Assembly: GCA_963969395.1 (NCBI GenBank)
Contig: OZ017796.1
Span: forward strand, 18,850,501 to 18,914,500
Length of the DNA stretch: 64,000 bases
Direction: 5' to 3'
Source: Pseudoscleropodium purum
Lineage: Eukaryota; Streptophyta; Bryopsida; Hypnales; Brachytheciaceae
Shown: positions 24,840-36,936 of the stretch, piece after piece
How the letters are laid out: every line of letters starts with the position of its first letter
How positions within the stretch are numbered: position 1 is the first letter of the stretch
Notes under the pieces: model-generated
Database searches by the model: none
Told to the model about the DNA's origin: nothing
What the model saw: only the letters and a program-made list of their open reading frames with translations
Translations under genes and position numbers: made by a program

Positions 24840-26050
24840 TTAAGTTACATGATTTAATTTTTTATTTATATGTTGATTTTTTATATTATTTAAATTTGTT
24901 GGGCATTTTGGAATGACAAACTACCTCTATTACTAGAGTCAACTTTTTGAACCTCTCAACTCCACTGAAGCTTAGCCAAGCTCCTAATGTGGTAGGTTCA
25001 TTGTTGGATAATGTTATGTTGCAAACTTTGTCTTTGAAATAGATTCTACTCTTCTACAATCCATCTATGCAATTTTTTTGTAATCCAATGTACTAATTAG
25101 GAACTATTAACATTTGACTATCACAGAGTGGATGGTGATATTTCAGAATTTTGTAGGCCATTTATATTATCAAATTTTCAAAAATCTTAATGTAAACTTT
25201 CACAATGTTTAGAATGAGATGCAAGTAGATTGATGGTTAATTCTTGAACAACAGATTGGTTTATATGGAAATTATCTATTTTGGTACTATGTGAATTTCT
25301 AGATTAAAAAAAGTAAAAGCACTCATTGGAAGTCAAGCTACTATAAAAAGACCTTTCTTTTCTACACAAATTTGGAGGATGAGTAGTTGCACTTTCATCT
25401 TGCATGGAGAGATTCTTTGTCATTTATTGGTCAAAAAATGTTTGTTGTGTCATTTATGTATTATGACTCTTAAAATATATATTATCTACTAAAATATGAT
25501 AAAAAAAATACAATATTGGATGGATTGATAATATTGGATGGATATGATAATATCATATGTTGGGATTAGATTCATTAGACCTCATACAAAATCATTTCTT
25601 TTTAGTTTATTTCCCTTTAGTTAACTCAATTTAGAATTTCTAGAAGTTCATTTTATAAGATTTAGAATATTTCATGACCTTCAATACAATTAAAAAAATT
25701 CTAATAATCTTTAGTAGTTTCATAGTTTTATCAATACCTATGATTTTATCAATAGTCATGGCTTTGGCTTCATGGTTTTTTTTAGAATTTAGATTTTTTT
25801 TAAATTAAATTATTTCCACTATACAATTATGCTAGATTACAATTTTTGAAATTTTCATTAGATGTCATACTTATTTATATTTTTAATTAATTTTTAATGG
25901 ATCTGACCCTAGCATAGGATACTTGAGATAAATGCAATGATCATTAGAAATTCAAAGTTGAGTGATTAACCCCTACACATTTCAAAGTCATTCAAGATAG
26001 AGTGCTTGTGGGCAATATTTTACCCAAATAACTTCTCATATTCAAATGGA
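24840..26050. other. AT-rich intergenic DNA, no gene seen
   Basis: Lies between the 3' ends of the convergent EDR2_C and MGDG synthase genes. TTAACCCCTACA at 25966-25977 resembles the repeat-end motif found elsewhere in the window. A short duplication of ATATTGGATGGAT lies near 25512-25545. Confidence 0.55.
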
Positions 26051-26417
26051 GTAACATGAAAGACGTCTTTTGGAATTCAGAAATGTAAGAGAGATTCAGT
26101 TCAATTCCAAAAGCTACGCAACCATTTTTCACTCCATTTACGCACTTCGAGGTTAAAAGCCTTAGAGCATGGTTTCTTCTTTCTGAAGGTACATATTGTT
26201 ATCTTCCTCAAAGGTGCACAAATCATTCCTTTCAACTCAATACACAGAAGCAGACATTTCTGAGCGTTTCGGAACTCAGGAATAGCAAGGCTCAATCTCC
26301 TCACTCTTACCCGCTGGCTAGAACAACAGGTGGCAGAAATAACAGGTCCACCATTTACAATACAAACTCTTGATTGAATAGTCTCGGCAAATCGGAAGAA
26401 TCGAAAAGCAAACTCCC

Positions 26418-29400
26418 TTAAATCAAGCCACGGTACTTAAAACTCAAATGCTCCAGGTACTTGTGCTTATTCCGCACCATGTCATCCAGGTCATGCACGA
26501 TTTTGAAAACAGCATCGGGCTGGGCCAACTTCTTACAATTCTCGGCCATCTGCCGAAGCTCCCCAGCTTTCACACCAAACCAGTCTGCAATAGTCCTCGA
26601 AATGGCTTTCGGTTCCTCACAGAACGCACCGGCGCCATTGTCCACAACAAATGATACGTTTCCCACTTCCTGCAGGAAACGGACGAGAACCGTTTGTAAC
26701 CCATGTAGCTGGAGTCCCTTTCGTAAACAGCGCCGTTGAAACCATTACTACGACATGTAAATCTTGACTTTTACGTCACAAAGGTATCAGAAAATTACTA
26801 AAAAAAAAATAGAAAAGAAAAGAAAACCAAACTGGTGAAGAAAGAGCATTTACTTGTCCAGCTATGAAGTCGAACAGAAGCATCGGCAGCTCCCTTATCA
26901 TCGCCTCTGCTATGGTACCAGGCCCTGCCTGCACGTCATGAATCGTGCTTCATGTTAGATAGCAAATAATATAAGCTATAAGTTGGTCGTGAACTTTCAA
27001 AACCCGTAATATGCTCAAAAAGTGACACAAATCAGCAAAAGAAGTCCAGCTTACAAACAAACTATCAAAAAAATGAGGCTAGACCTCTAAATATGCAGAA
27101 GTCAAATGCTAGGAAACCTAAACCAGAGCTCAAGTCAAAGATATCCCATATTCAACCACGAGATAGAGATTACCTTGGTGATAATGCAGTCGCTAGCAGC
27201 CATCCATTCAGACATGTTCGTTACAAAGCCATTGATCTGCACAGAACACCAAAAGCGTAAGCTGAGTTGTAGCTGAGTAGGATTCCCAAGTTCTAAATAA
27301 ATGGTCACAGTGCACAAAGTTCTTGAGCCAGTAGGAAGACCATCCTTCTCGGAAGAAATCATGTGAAGGTCAAGAGAAGTATTAAGCATTCGTGATTTAC
27401 CTTCACGGGAATGTTCCATTGCAACTGCTCTAGCTTCTTAACAAGGCGTTTGTTGCGACCGCAGACCACCACCATTTGACCAATAGCCTTCCCAGTATTG
27501 GCATCATACAGGGACTGCCCAAGTGCACGAGCGGTAGCTTCCACAGGACCCATACCCTCCCCTCCCCCCACCAACAGCACAGCCGGCAGATTTTGGTCCA
27601 TATCCAGCTCCTCACGCAACTCATCCTAGCGCAACAAACTCGCACATCTGTCGTCTGAAGTTGTGCAAATGAAATTGTGACATACATTGCAACCCATTTT
27701 AGAGCTAAACTGCAAGCTTGGTCGTAGCGTCCAAACCTTGGGACGCGTGAAGGTGGAGAAGGAGGGCCGAATAGGAAGTCCGTACACTCGAAGCTGAGAT
27801 TCACGGAGGCCAGCCTTCAAAGCTCTCTGTGCTACTTCCTTTGTTGGACAAAAGCACGCCGTCACTAGCTTGTGGAACCTGACACACACAAGCAATCAAT
27901 TTGCAGGAAAAGAAACCAAGCACAAGAGAGACTGACAAACGTAGCATTCTTCAGCATTTGTGAGAATTCACCCTCCTCCAAAATTGAAGATGGTGACCAA
28001 ATGCAGATCGTAAAAGTCTGACTTTTATGGTTTGTTTACTCAGCTGGGCATGTGTTACCATGTAGGGTGGCAAGTGCTCAGGTCTGTAATGACAGTCGTG
28101 AAAGGCACTTTGTCGAGTAAACCTCGTGCTCGTAGAACCCTCAATGGTATGTGCTGCATCAGTGGGTGCACGCTTACAATGACGTCAGGCTGGTACTTGG
28201 CCAACCCCTTCGAAACCTCTCTGATAACCACAACATAGCGCAGTTTCAGAAGCATAATCACAAACACTAAAAACATCCTTCAGGAGCTCCATCAACACCC
28301 TTGCAAACAAACGAAATCTGGATTCTTCGGTGCGCAATCTTAAGTTCATCTCAAGTGAGAGGTACCAATAGCGACAAGAAGAGGACGCGGGGCACTCATA
28401 GAACGAACACTCAGTAAATGTCAGATTCTTGAGGTTGCTATTTATAGTGAGATCTTACAACTGCTATGTTCAGGCACTCACGTGTTATTCCTTGAAATTT
28501 AAAGGAACAGAAAATACTTTGACTTAAATTTAAGTCGAAGTATTTTCTGTTTGTGCCTCTAAGGCAAGGACGCACAATCCCAGTGCTAAGCTAGAGGAAA
28601 ACTGCTGACTGAAAAAGAGTCAATACTCTCAAGCCATGAACGCTAATCCTAACTGGAAAGAAAACTTACCTGGCAACAAAGGAAGCTGTTACAGCCATTT
28701 GCAACTGATGGACACATCTGGGCGCTGTACTGTAAAACGCAAACCTCCACAGCGTCTCGTGCTTCACCATAAAGCTGTAGGTTCGTGGAACTTGATTGAA
28801 AGGCCACGGAGTGTGCTCCTTCCATAAATCAACCACATGTACCTGAAAATTCGAACCCTCAGAACATTTGAAAATTGAAACTTTCTCTCTCACAACGACA
28901 TAAAATCCTTCCGCACTTGAAAGAACTCGCCTTCTCCAAACCAGATAGGAGTCAAAACCAGATTCAAAAAGGTTTAACGTTCACTGGAGAGAGAAAGAGC
29001 AAGCACAGTGTTCAGTGAGAGGCCCGTCTTCTATTCCCAAGGGCGTTGATGCCGCTCGAAAATAATCTAGATTCCTTGCGCAAGGGCGTTCAAGAATATC
29101 ATCTCTTAACCCTCAAAAACCCTAAACCTCTAAACACTTCCCTGGTTGCGCACCTTGTACTGATCTCCATACTCCAGCTCGAACGTCGCCTTGATAGCCT
29201 CCGCAGACGCCCGATGCCCACCTCCCGTATCGCTCATGAGAATCAACACCGACTTCCACTTGCGCTCGTCTCTCCCCGAAGGCTGCGTTTCGTCGTCTCC
29301 GCCTTGCGTTTCCCTCCTCCCCCCGAGTCCTTTCGCCTTTTCCCACAGCTGCTGCTCCTCCCCTATTGCTTCCGTGATGGACGCCCACCCCAACGGCACT

Positions 29401-29666
29401 CTCTCGCAATGTCGACGAATCAAGTCATTGAAATGACGGGCCAAGTTCATCCCTTCCACACCACTGTTGGTGCGGCTCGTGCCCATGTGCACGTCCGCAA
29501 GAGCGCAACGACTACCGACAATCCATTGCTGCCTCCCCAATCGCGGAATTCGACATGTGGTGACACTCGCAAGCAGGGAAAAATTGGAATTCAAACCCGC
29601 CACACCACTCGGGCTCTCCCCAAGCTGCCCGGCGAGCTCCACGGAGCACTCCATCGCTGCAACCAT
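26418..29666 (-). CDS. MGD1: Monogalactosyldiacylglycerol (MGDG) synthase, GT28 family, chloroplast envelope
   Basis: Eight exons: 29666-29154, 28842-28670, 28220-28059, 27878-27737, 27625-27401, 27236-27174, 26928-26854, 26669-26418. All junctions are in phase, giving 534 aa, essentially the length of Arabidopsis MGD1 (533). The enzyme moves galactose from UDP-galactose to diacylglycerol, making the main thylakoid lipid. The N-terminal ~130 residues are poorly conserved and consistent with a transit peptide (type A enzyme). The diacylglycerol-side motif SDTGGGHR is near residues 145-152. Next come [14 protein letters not shown] and [17 protein letters not shown]. The nucleotide-sugar side shows GGGEGMGP near 350 and [12 protein letters not shown] at the exon 6/7 join. 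ATG 29666 is the first in-frame ATG after an upstream stop at 29718-29720; a second ATG lies four codons later. The last residues (KYRGLI) differ from flowering plants. The 3' UTR extends to about 26050. Confidence 0.97.
28507..28550. repeat. 44-bp near-perfect palindrome inside an MGDG synthase intron
   Basis: The arms 28507-28528 and 28529-28550 are reverse complements over 22 bp with one mismatch and no loop. The centre is GACTTAAATTTAAGTC. In RNA the mismatch becomes a G:U pair. It lies in the intron between exons 2 and 3. Confidence 0.85.
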
Positions 29667-30120
29667 GCTCACCAAATGCAGATTTCGAAGCAAAAGTGCA
29701 GTTTTGGATGACCAAGCTCAGATTTTGGGGGCGAATTCAGGACCAGCGGGGGAGGAATCTCGCATTGGCGACATGGTGGGGGGTGGATGGGAGCCCGCGG
29801 GAGTGCGGGGATCACTGGATTGCGCACGAGTTTTAGTAAATCCACGAGCGCTTGCGAGTGGGGAGCCCGAAAGCCCTGCACCTGCAATCCCCGGAGGACG
29901 AAGCGCGCAGATACGGTCACGGCTTTGGGTGCCACAGTGGCATCCACGTCAATTTGATACGGGTTTTGTCCAATGGGAAGCGAGCGACCCCCACGTTCAA
30001 CTGTCAATTTCTTTCTTTCCAATCTTAGGGAAACGCCGGTGAGCAGCTGCAGAATAAGGAACTGAACTGTGCTTCAGGCATTTCTTGACTTTGGGTTTAA
30101 GAGGCGACTTTCAGTAGCAA
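29667..30120 (-). promoter_or_regulatory. 5' leader / promoter region of MGDG synthase
   Basis: GC-rich, CpG-containing sequence upstream of the start codon. The 117-codon frame here begins at a TTG, contains no ATG and ends just before the real start, so it is not called as a gene. Confidence 0.4.
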
Positions 30121-32254
30121 TAGGTGGAGGTAAGCTGTTAAGTTAGTTTCCTACAATTCAGCTGGTTCACCAATTTTAGTTTACCATAAGACAGGTGCAT
30201 CCATAATCAACACCCGTAGCAACTGAGAATACTTTCAAGTTTCAATTATGAAATACAAATTGTTTGTACTGGATCTAATTGGCAAGTGAAAGAGGGTTCC
30301 AATGCACTTCAGTATGCACTATTTGGACATGAAATAAAGAAGTTCCAAAATTTCAAAGTTGGTTTTTTGAAAGGTTTTAAAAGGTAACTCTAGGCTCTCC
30401 TAGACTTTCAGATTTTGATTGTGTATATCTTGTGATTGGTTAATATCTAGGTTTTAGTGTTGCTAATTTGTTTAAATATCAATATTGCATTTGGGGTAGT
30501 AATGATTGTGGTTGCCTATACTTTACTTGCAACAATGTGGATATGATTGTTTGCCACTTGATACAAGTACAAACTAGGAAAACCTTAAAGTAAACTAGAA
30601 TTAAACTCCCAAGTGAACTAATATATTTTAGAGATGGATTATGAAACACTAAACCCAATTATTCTACCATACTCTATTGTACCATACTATAGACCATACC
30701 ATTCATTTTTATATGTCTCAATTTCATTTGGCTTAATGACTTGAGGGCTTTCATGTCACTATTCTTATAATCTTGTACTTATAATTCTATGAGACATAAG
30801 ATGTACACTATTTTAAATGATGAATCCCATTGGACTTCTATTCACCTTTCATGGCACATGTCTCATATTCATTCTTCTTTGTAACTTTTGGATTATCAAT
30901 CCATTGTGTACCTTTGCTTAATTTCATCCACTAGACAAAGATATCAAAGTTGTTGTAAATTAAAACTCAAAGACACATGATTCTAATCAACTTACTAGAC
31001 TAAGTACTTCATAAACAAACACTTTATCCTAAAATTTGGAATGAAAATAATTTGTCTAGCTACCTCACAAAGATTAATTGATATGTCATCACTATTTATT
31101 ATACAATGCACTTAAAACAATTTGAAGAGAATTGATTCAAATTGCAACCTATGGATTTTCTACAATGATGAATAAGGCCCTACATTTTTAATTCCATAAA
31201 AGATCTCCAAATGCCTTTTAAATTAATGGTTCTATTCAATTTTTCAATATTTAATATGTTATGCGTATATTATTCTAGTATGCTTATGTTAATATTTTAA
31301 CAATTTTTGATTATAGTGGATCTTTAGTTAATGAGTGAATATCAATTTGACAAGATATTTTAACCTTGGAGCACTCCAACATCCAATTTCTAGATGACGA
31401 ATACATTGAAATGCAATTTCCTTCTTTATTATTGCTTGGATGAAAGTTATTTAATTTGTGGAGATACTTTATTAAGTTGTTATCCCATCCAATGGTTGGA
31501 TTTGGTGATACTAGAGTTCATTTTTTCTAAAATTACAAATGTGGAAATGTGTAAAGCCAAAAATTGCATTGATTTTAGTTCAAAATTGGATTTGCAAAAA
31601 TGAGGTCATAGATTTAAAGAACACAAAGATTTCAAAAAATTACTATATCAAGATAACCTAATTTCTAATCCATTCTATTAAATTTTACTCAAAATGAAAA
31701 TATTTTTTTTTTAATTGAATTTAGAAGGAATTTAGAATTTGTATATCATTTCCAAAATATTCTTCCAAATAGCACTTTATAATGACTTTTTCCAAATCAT
31801 CAATTATGGAAAAGGATCCATACATTTAGGGGTTAATTTTATTTGAATAGGAACAAAAGGATTGATTATTTATTGAATGTTTTGGAGTCATTTTACATAG
31901 TCAATCATAAAAGATAAATACTTTCTAATTTTGATTTTAATTGTTTCTTAATTCTTACTATGTTATAAATAACTTCATCATCTACAAATTGTCTTTTTAA
32001 AGTTTAGCATGTGATTATTTCTATTCCAAATATTGGAGTTAGAAGTCTATTGATCATATCCTTGATTTGGTTTTGGAGTAGACAATATAAAAAAATGGTG
32101 ACTAACACTAGCAAGCTCTTATTTTTGTTTTGAAATAAAATTGAAATCATATGAAATATAATTTAATGTTTAATTATAATTGATTGATTTTATTGAAAAA
32201 TAATGATTTCATTATTCACACAATTACATAATTACATAAGTTTTACTACCACTA
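30121..32254. other. AT-rich intergenic DNA with repeat fragments
   Basis: No gene seen. Holds a copy of the GATCTAATTGGCAAGTGAAA block at 30270-30310, a stretch at 30390-30520 collinear with 16547-16680, and the repeat 31360-31836. Confidence 0.55.
31360..31836 (+). repeat. TTAA-bounded dispersed repeat, copy 1
   Basis: Homologous, inverted, to 39758-40332. Shared blocks include CTAATGGTTGGATTTGGTG (31489-, with one difference), TTTCTAAAATTACAAATG, ATATCAAGATAACCT, AATATTCTTCCAAATA and the right end TTTAGGGGTTAA at 31825-31836. The left end starts TTAACC at 31360. No intact reading frame. Confidence 0.65.
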
Positions 32255-34620
32255 TACTAAAAATGATATTTAGTGTTTGATTACATTTAGTGTACTTACC
32301 ACCCTACTAGCGACAATACTAAATCTCAACTTTAGAGGAATTAGTATTGTGTTAAACTTCAATGCGCCACCTCCACTTTCTCTTCCTTTCTATTGTCTCC
32401 TTTCCTAGCCTTACCTTGCATTTTGTCTTTGTTTCCTGCACATACATTGTGCATTCAAGCTTTGTTCCTCTTCTTCTCCTCATCTCCTCTCCTCTCCTTC
32501 CTAATCTGCAAGTAACGGGATTTTTTTTTGGAGAGGGGTTATACTTCGCCTTCCCACCTTCCACCTTGTTTGAATTCTCCCACTCCCTGCCTATACCTAC
32601 TCCCCACCTCAACTCCCATGCCCTTCTCTGCGCTTAGCACCTGCCTACCTCCACCTACTTCTCGCCCCAACTCACATAGGTTTGGCCGATGTAGTCCAAC
32701 GACATTTTTTTTACTCCCTTCCCTTTGACAATTCACAAACTTCTCTTTTGGCAAATCAGAAACTTATTTTTGGCAATTCAAGAACTTGTCATGGCTTCCC
32801 TTCCACCAACACATTCCACACCTCGTTGTTTACAGCAAGTTTTCACTATTGCTGTCTACAAGTGTATCATCATTTGGATGGTTCAAAATGAAATCACGCA
32901 TGGCATTCATGAACTCTACATCCGCACAATTAATGCCTTTCCAGAGCATTTTTTGTGCTCAAAGGAGTACCAATCTTGTCTGAGCTTCTTGTTGGTGGGC
33001 TCAATGTCAACAATTTTGCAATGAGGGAAAAGCTAATATCCCATCTCCACCAATTTCATGCACTAGGAGCCGGATAGAAGGGTTTAAACAATTCCACACA
33101 AAGGCAGGTCCTAGTTGTGGTGCTAAGCAATCTGAATGGGTACTTTGGATCTATCCTAAACTCCTTGATGCATTTGACCAATTTAGAAAAGTTGGAGTAA
33201 AATTCTCATTCAAATTGCTCATTAAGTTGGCTTTGTCTATCTTGCTAGATCCTACCTCTCCATATCTCATGATCCCAAGGACAATGTCCTACTCACATCA
33301 AAGTTGACCCCAAGTTGGGTTCAACAATTTATGCATGTGCACAACATTGTGTTGTTGTTACAACGAGGATGCTTGACTTGTAGTCCCGATAAGGAACTGC
33401 AAATCAAAATGGAAACAACTTACTATCTAGGTGTACTACATAGGGAATCCGAAACTAGTGTTTTAGATAAAAAAAAGCTTATAGAGAACGTTCACAAAAC
33501 TCATTTTGTTGTGAATTTTGACAATGGTCAAACGTTGGGATTTAGGGGGGACACAAGTGTCAAGTACGCCGAAGTAGTTTCCAGTGAGGACTCTATGACC
33601 ATGGTCATTAGAATCTCTGGGGGGTGTCGATCAATGATTGAAGCCCCCATGCTCATTTTTACCAATTCCAACAGCAATTACCCTATTCAGGGCCTAAAAG
33701 ACAATATTCCAAGGGTATGCTACAGGACCAGGCCTAAGGGCTCGATGGATTAAGTCCTTTTTGCAAAATACTTTGCTGGACCCCAAGCCTTCTAAGTTGA
33801 TGTTCATGGCTGCACAAAAGTCATTTGGGTTGACAATTGTATCGGCCATAACATCACCCCAACATTAACGGTTGTATTGAAAGCAAAACAGGCCAACCTT
33901 AGGTATTTACCATAGTGTTCTACACATTTGTGTCAACTAACACACACATTTATCATCTTGAAGGTCAAGGACACTTGGACCAGACAATGGAAAGTGAAGA
34001 AGGCTAAGCTCATTGCAACCAATGCTTGGCAAAATACTGCTCGAGCTGATGGATAGTGGTCACAAAAATTTACAAACCTGGAAAAAAAAAATTTCCTACA
34101 ACTAGTTGCGGATAGTGTTGAGGATGTGAATAGAGAGGTAGATTGTCATAATATGTCATATGCTAGGAAAACTATGATTAGATTAGGTATGGCTTTGGGT
34201 GTTGATGGCACTTGGAGTGTCAATGAACTCTTTCCACATTTGCAAGAAATTATAGCCATGCATCAACCATACTTCCAAGGCCGACAAGTTCGAGCCCAAG
34301 TATGAAATTTGTATTTTTTATTATATCTAAATATTAATTTTTTTTTCCTTATTTGATGTTCAAAGACTTCTTTCATTACAAATGTTTTTTACATTTTCTA
34401 CTCCTTCCATCATTTTACTTGTCTTCAATCTTTTCCTTTGCAAGTTCATTTTTTTAATGTGTTTTAACACTAAATGTAAACCTCTTAATATTTCAAATTT
34501 ACCATAAAGTACTTTTAGTGTTAGAAATTAGATATAATATTACTTACTTTAGTATGCTTAATGAAATTTAGTATCATGGTTTGTAAATAGTGTTGCTAAC
34601 ACTAAATATTCTTTTTAGTG
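32255..34620 (+). mobile_element. Decayed pogo/Tc1-type DNA transposon with inverted ends
   Basis: Terminal inverted repeats of 23 bp at 32255-32277 and 34598-34620 match except at three positions (shared core ATATTTAGTGTT). Each is bordered by TA (32253-32254 and 34621-34622), the target duplication of Tc1/mariner-pogo elements. The internal 1.4 kb keeps the outline of a DDE_1 transposase in one orientation. Length ~2.37 kb fits an autonomous-sized but dead element. Confidence 0.7.
32930..34305 (+). pseudogene. Broken DDE_1 (pogo-like) transposase
   Basis: From 33304 a single frame continues to the TGA at 34303-34305. It is interrupted by several in-frame stops (about 33751, 33808, 33913 and 34054). 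Recognisable pieces are VVNFDNGQTLGFRGDTSVKY, DSMTMVIRISGG, WVDNCIGHN (second catalytic Asp block), CSTHLCQLTHTFIILK and the tail ALGVDGTWSVNELFPHLQE. At least two of the stops sit where a Gln codon would be expected, consistent with C-to-T decay. The part upstream of 33304 needs at least one frame change, with NLEKL and KVGVKFSFKLLIKL in different frames. Not functional. Confidence 0.7.
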
Positions 34621-35317
34621 TATTGATAGAAATCACACTATGGCATCTATTCCACAACTCAATTGAAAGAGGATGATTCCATCATCTAAAATAATTATTA
34701 TTGAATATATTTTACTTTTTACTATTGTAATGATATAAACCACATTGTGTCTTTATTCCATATAATAAATTATACACTATTTTGAAAAATTATAGCTAAT
34801 TTGAACACATAATTTGATTATTGATATATCTTTAGATAAAAAAGATTGAAACAACATTTAAAAGTTCATTTATTGATTGAACAATTAACTAAGGAAAATT
34901 GACATAATCACAAACCCTTTACAAAACCAAACCTTACAAATTTTTACTAATTATAATGTATATTCTTTAAACTTGAAAGCTTGGAGTTGATTTTAGGTGT
35001 ATCTATAATTAACACTTTGAGAATTCATAGTATTTTTATAGTGTCTCAAAAATACATGTTGAATGAATATGAAATCCTTTGTCAACAAAAATACAACAAA
35101 ATTTAAATCAATCTTATAGAAAGAATCGAGGTCAAATACTTCTTCAAGCATACATATTAAACTTGCTTCTGTAGACTTAATACTAGAATAGATATGTGTA
35201 AAAAAAACATGTATCTCTTGCTACATCAAGATCAACATTTCATTGCAATGCAAAAGCCAAGAATTTATAAATTGAGATAAAGTTTTTCTTTTAAAAAAAT
35301 TTTGAGAAATTGTTGGG

Positions 35318-35520
35318 ATGGCAATCACTTCAAATTTTGGTGAAGCACTATATTTTTACTTTTCATCCATCTTTGGAACCAATAAACACTTTCCAATTGC
35401 ATTCATGCACTTTTTTTTAACCCAAATTAGACAATTTCATTCACAATTTAAATTAAAATGGGAAATTCTTGGCCAAAAAGACTATTTTTATTTGGCAAAA
35501 AATAGAGATTTACATAACAT
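35318..35520 (+). repeat. Dispersed repeat, copy 2 (see 18346-18580)
   Basis: Begins ATGGCAATCACTTCAAATTT and tracks copy 1 through GTGAAGCACTATAT and CATTCATGCACTTTTTTTT. The piece of copy 1 beyond 18545 reappears only at 36573, suggesting that about 1 kb was inserted between. Confidence 0.55.
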
Positions 35521-36159
35521 TGTTAACTAGCCAATTTGCTTCCCCCTTCAAGAAGGTATAATCCCTCCTTGGATGCTTAAGAGAGATTTAGTTACTCCCT
35601 TTGTTCCACTAAAAAGCTCTTTAAATCTTCTCTTCAAGAGATTATCTCTATTTGTGGTTTGTATAGCTATGATTTATGCTATAAAATACCATTAACTGTG
35701 CATGTGCTAGCTTTATTTAAAAAATTTCTACTTAAGCACCTTTGTATAGGCACCAAAATCTATGTTGAATATATTGTTCTTGAATATGAACTTTGAATGC
35801 TCCCAACAAATTCTTTGTGAATGATTTTCGAGATTGTCCTTCATGAACAAGATATGGGAGTAGTAATGGAACTTGGTACCAAATGCGTTGAGGCACTCAA
35901 AGGTGGCCTTGTTGACTACAACATTGCTAGTGGGAGCATCACAAACGGCATACAAGAGACGAATGACCAACGTAGAGCAATATGGAAGCTCCTACTGACG
36001 AAACAACATGCTCATAATCTAAACAAGTTCATCTCAAGTGCGGCTCATGAAGTCAGCTTGTAGTTCAATGTAGTGCCAAGAGCAATCCACAACATTTTCA
36101 AACTTGGATAGGAGTCTTTGGCAGTATAAAATCTCATGGTAGATGTATCAGCATACAAG

Positions 36160-36465
36160 CATGGTTGGGTTGGAAGGAATCCATAATTTTTCAGAATTTT
36201 ATTTCTCAAAACAAAATTACTATGAATTTTTTAGAAGATTATGTTCAACCTATACTAGTCATTTAGGTCTTCCTATTTCCAACTACAAGTTGATTGCAAA
36301 GTCAACCACGATCTAGTTGCAATATTGATTGCAATATTGAGAGTCTTGCAACCAACCAATTATAATGCATCACAACTGCACTGGGAGCTGCGCCATTCCT
36401 GATTACTACTCATTTCTACCTGCACGGAAACAGAGTAGCTTTATAACCAAAATGGGAGGGTGGGG
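36160..36465 (+). repeat. Three-copy dispersed repeat, copy A
   Basis: Collinear with 40333-40670 (same orientation) and with 54830-55190 (inverted). Shared blocks: TTACTATGAATTTTTTAG, TAGTTGCAATATTG, and a stretch like CACAACTGCACTGGGAGCTG. Non-coding. Confidence 0.6.
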
Positions 36466-36936
36466 TTTAATCAGAAATGGGTCGGCTACTATAATTACAC
36501 AAGTTTCAACGCTGGGGACTCGCGCTTTCTGGACAAGCGAAAGGGACCCCACAGCGTTGGATAACAATGCTATGTATATTGAAATGGTGCAATTTGGCTC
36601 CATGGTGCCAAAGAAAAAAAGAGTTGACTGAGACAGTAAATAATCAAATCAAGTCATGGAAAGGTCAGCACCTTAGGAGTCATCATTTCCTCCCCTTACT
36701 ACTCGGTCCATACCTCTCACAATAGAAGGGATACAAAGAAAAGTAGGTAGGTCTTACCCCTAGAGACAATGTTCAGAATCTTTAAAAAAAACGTGAAAAC
36801 TTCTTTCACAAAGGGAACGCAACTACCCTCATGAGTGACTAATATACTCAGAAGTTTGGTAAAATACACCATGAATTGATCACGTCTGAAGAATACACGA
36901 GATTATTGGAAAAACGCCACTGGGCAACCTCGGTCT

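Larger units (their letters stand above)
34623..36840. other. AT-rich intergenic DNA with repeat fragments
   Basis: Contains repeat copies at 35318-35520, 36160-36465 and 36573-36606. The stretch 35728-36063 has a coding-like frame on either strand but no domain I recognise. Confidence 0.5.

Noticed and set aside
29669..30022. 117-codon frame upstream of MGDG synthase
   Set aside because: Starts at TTG, contains no ATG and is out of frame with the real start; treated as leader sequence.
32255..34620. CACTA (En/Spm) assignment from the CACTA-like right end
   Set aside because: Flanks show a TA duplication, not a 3-bp one, and the remnant transposase resembles the DDE_1 group.
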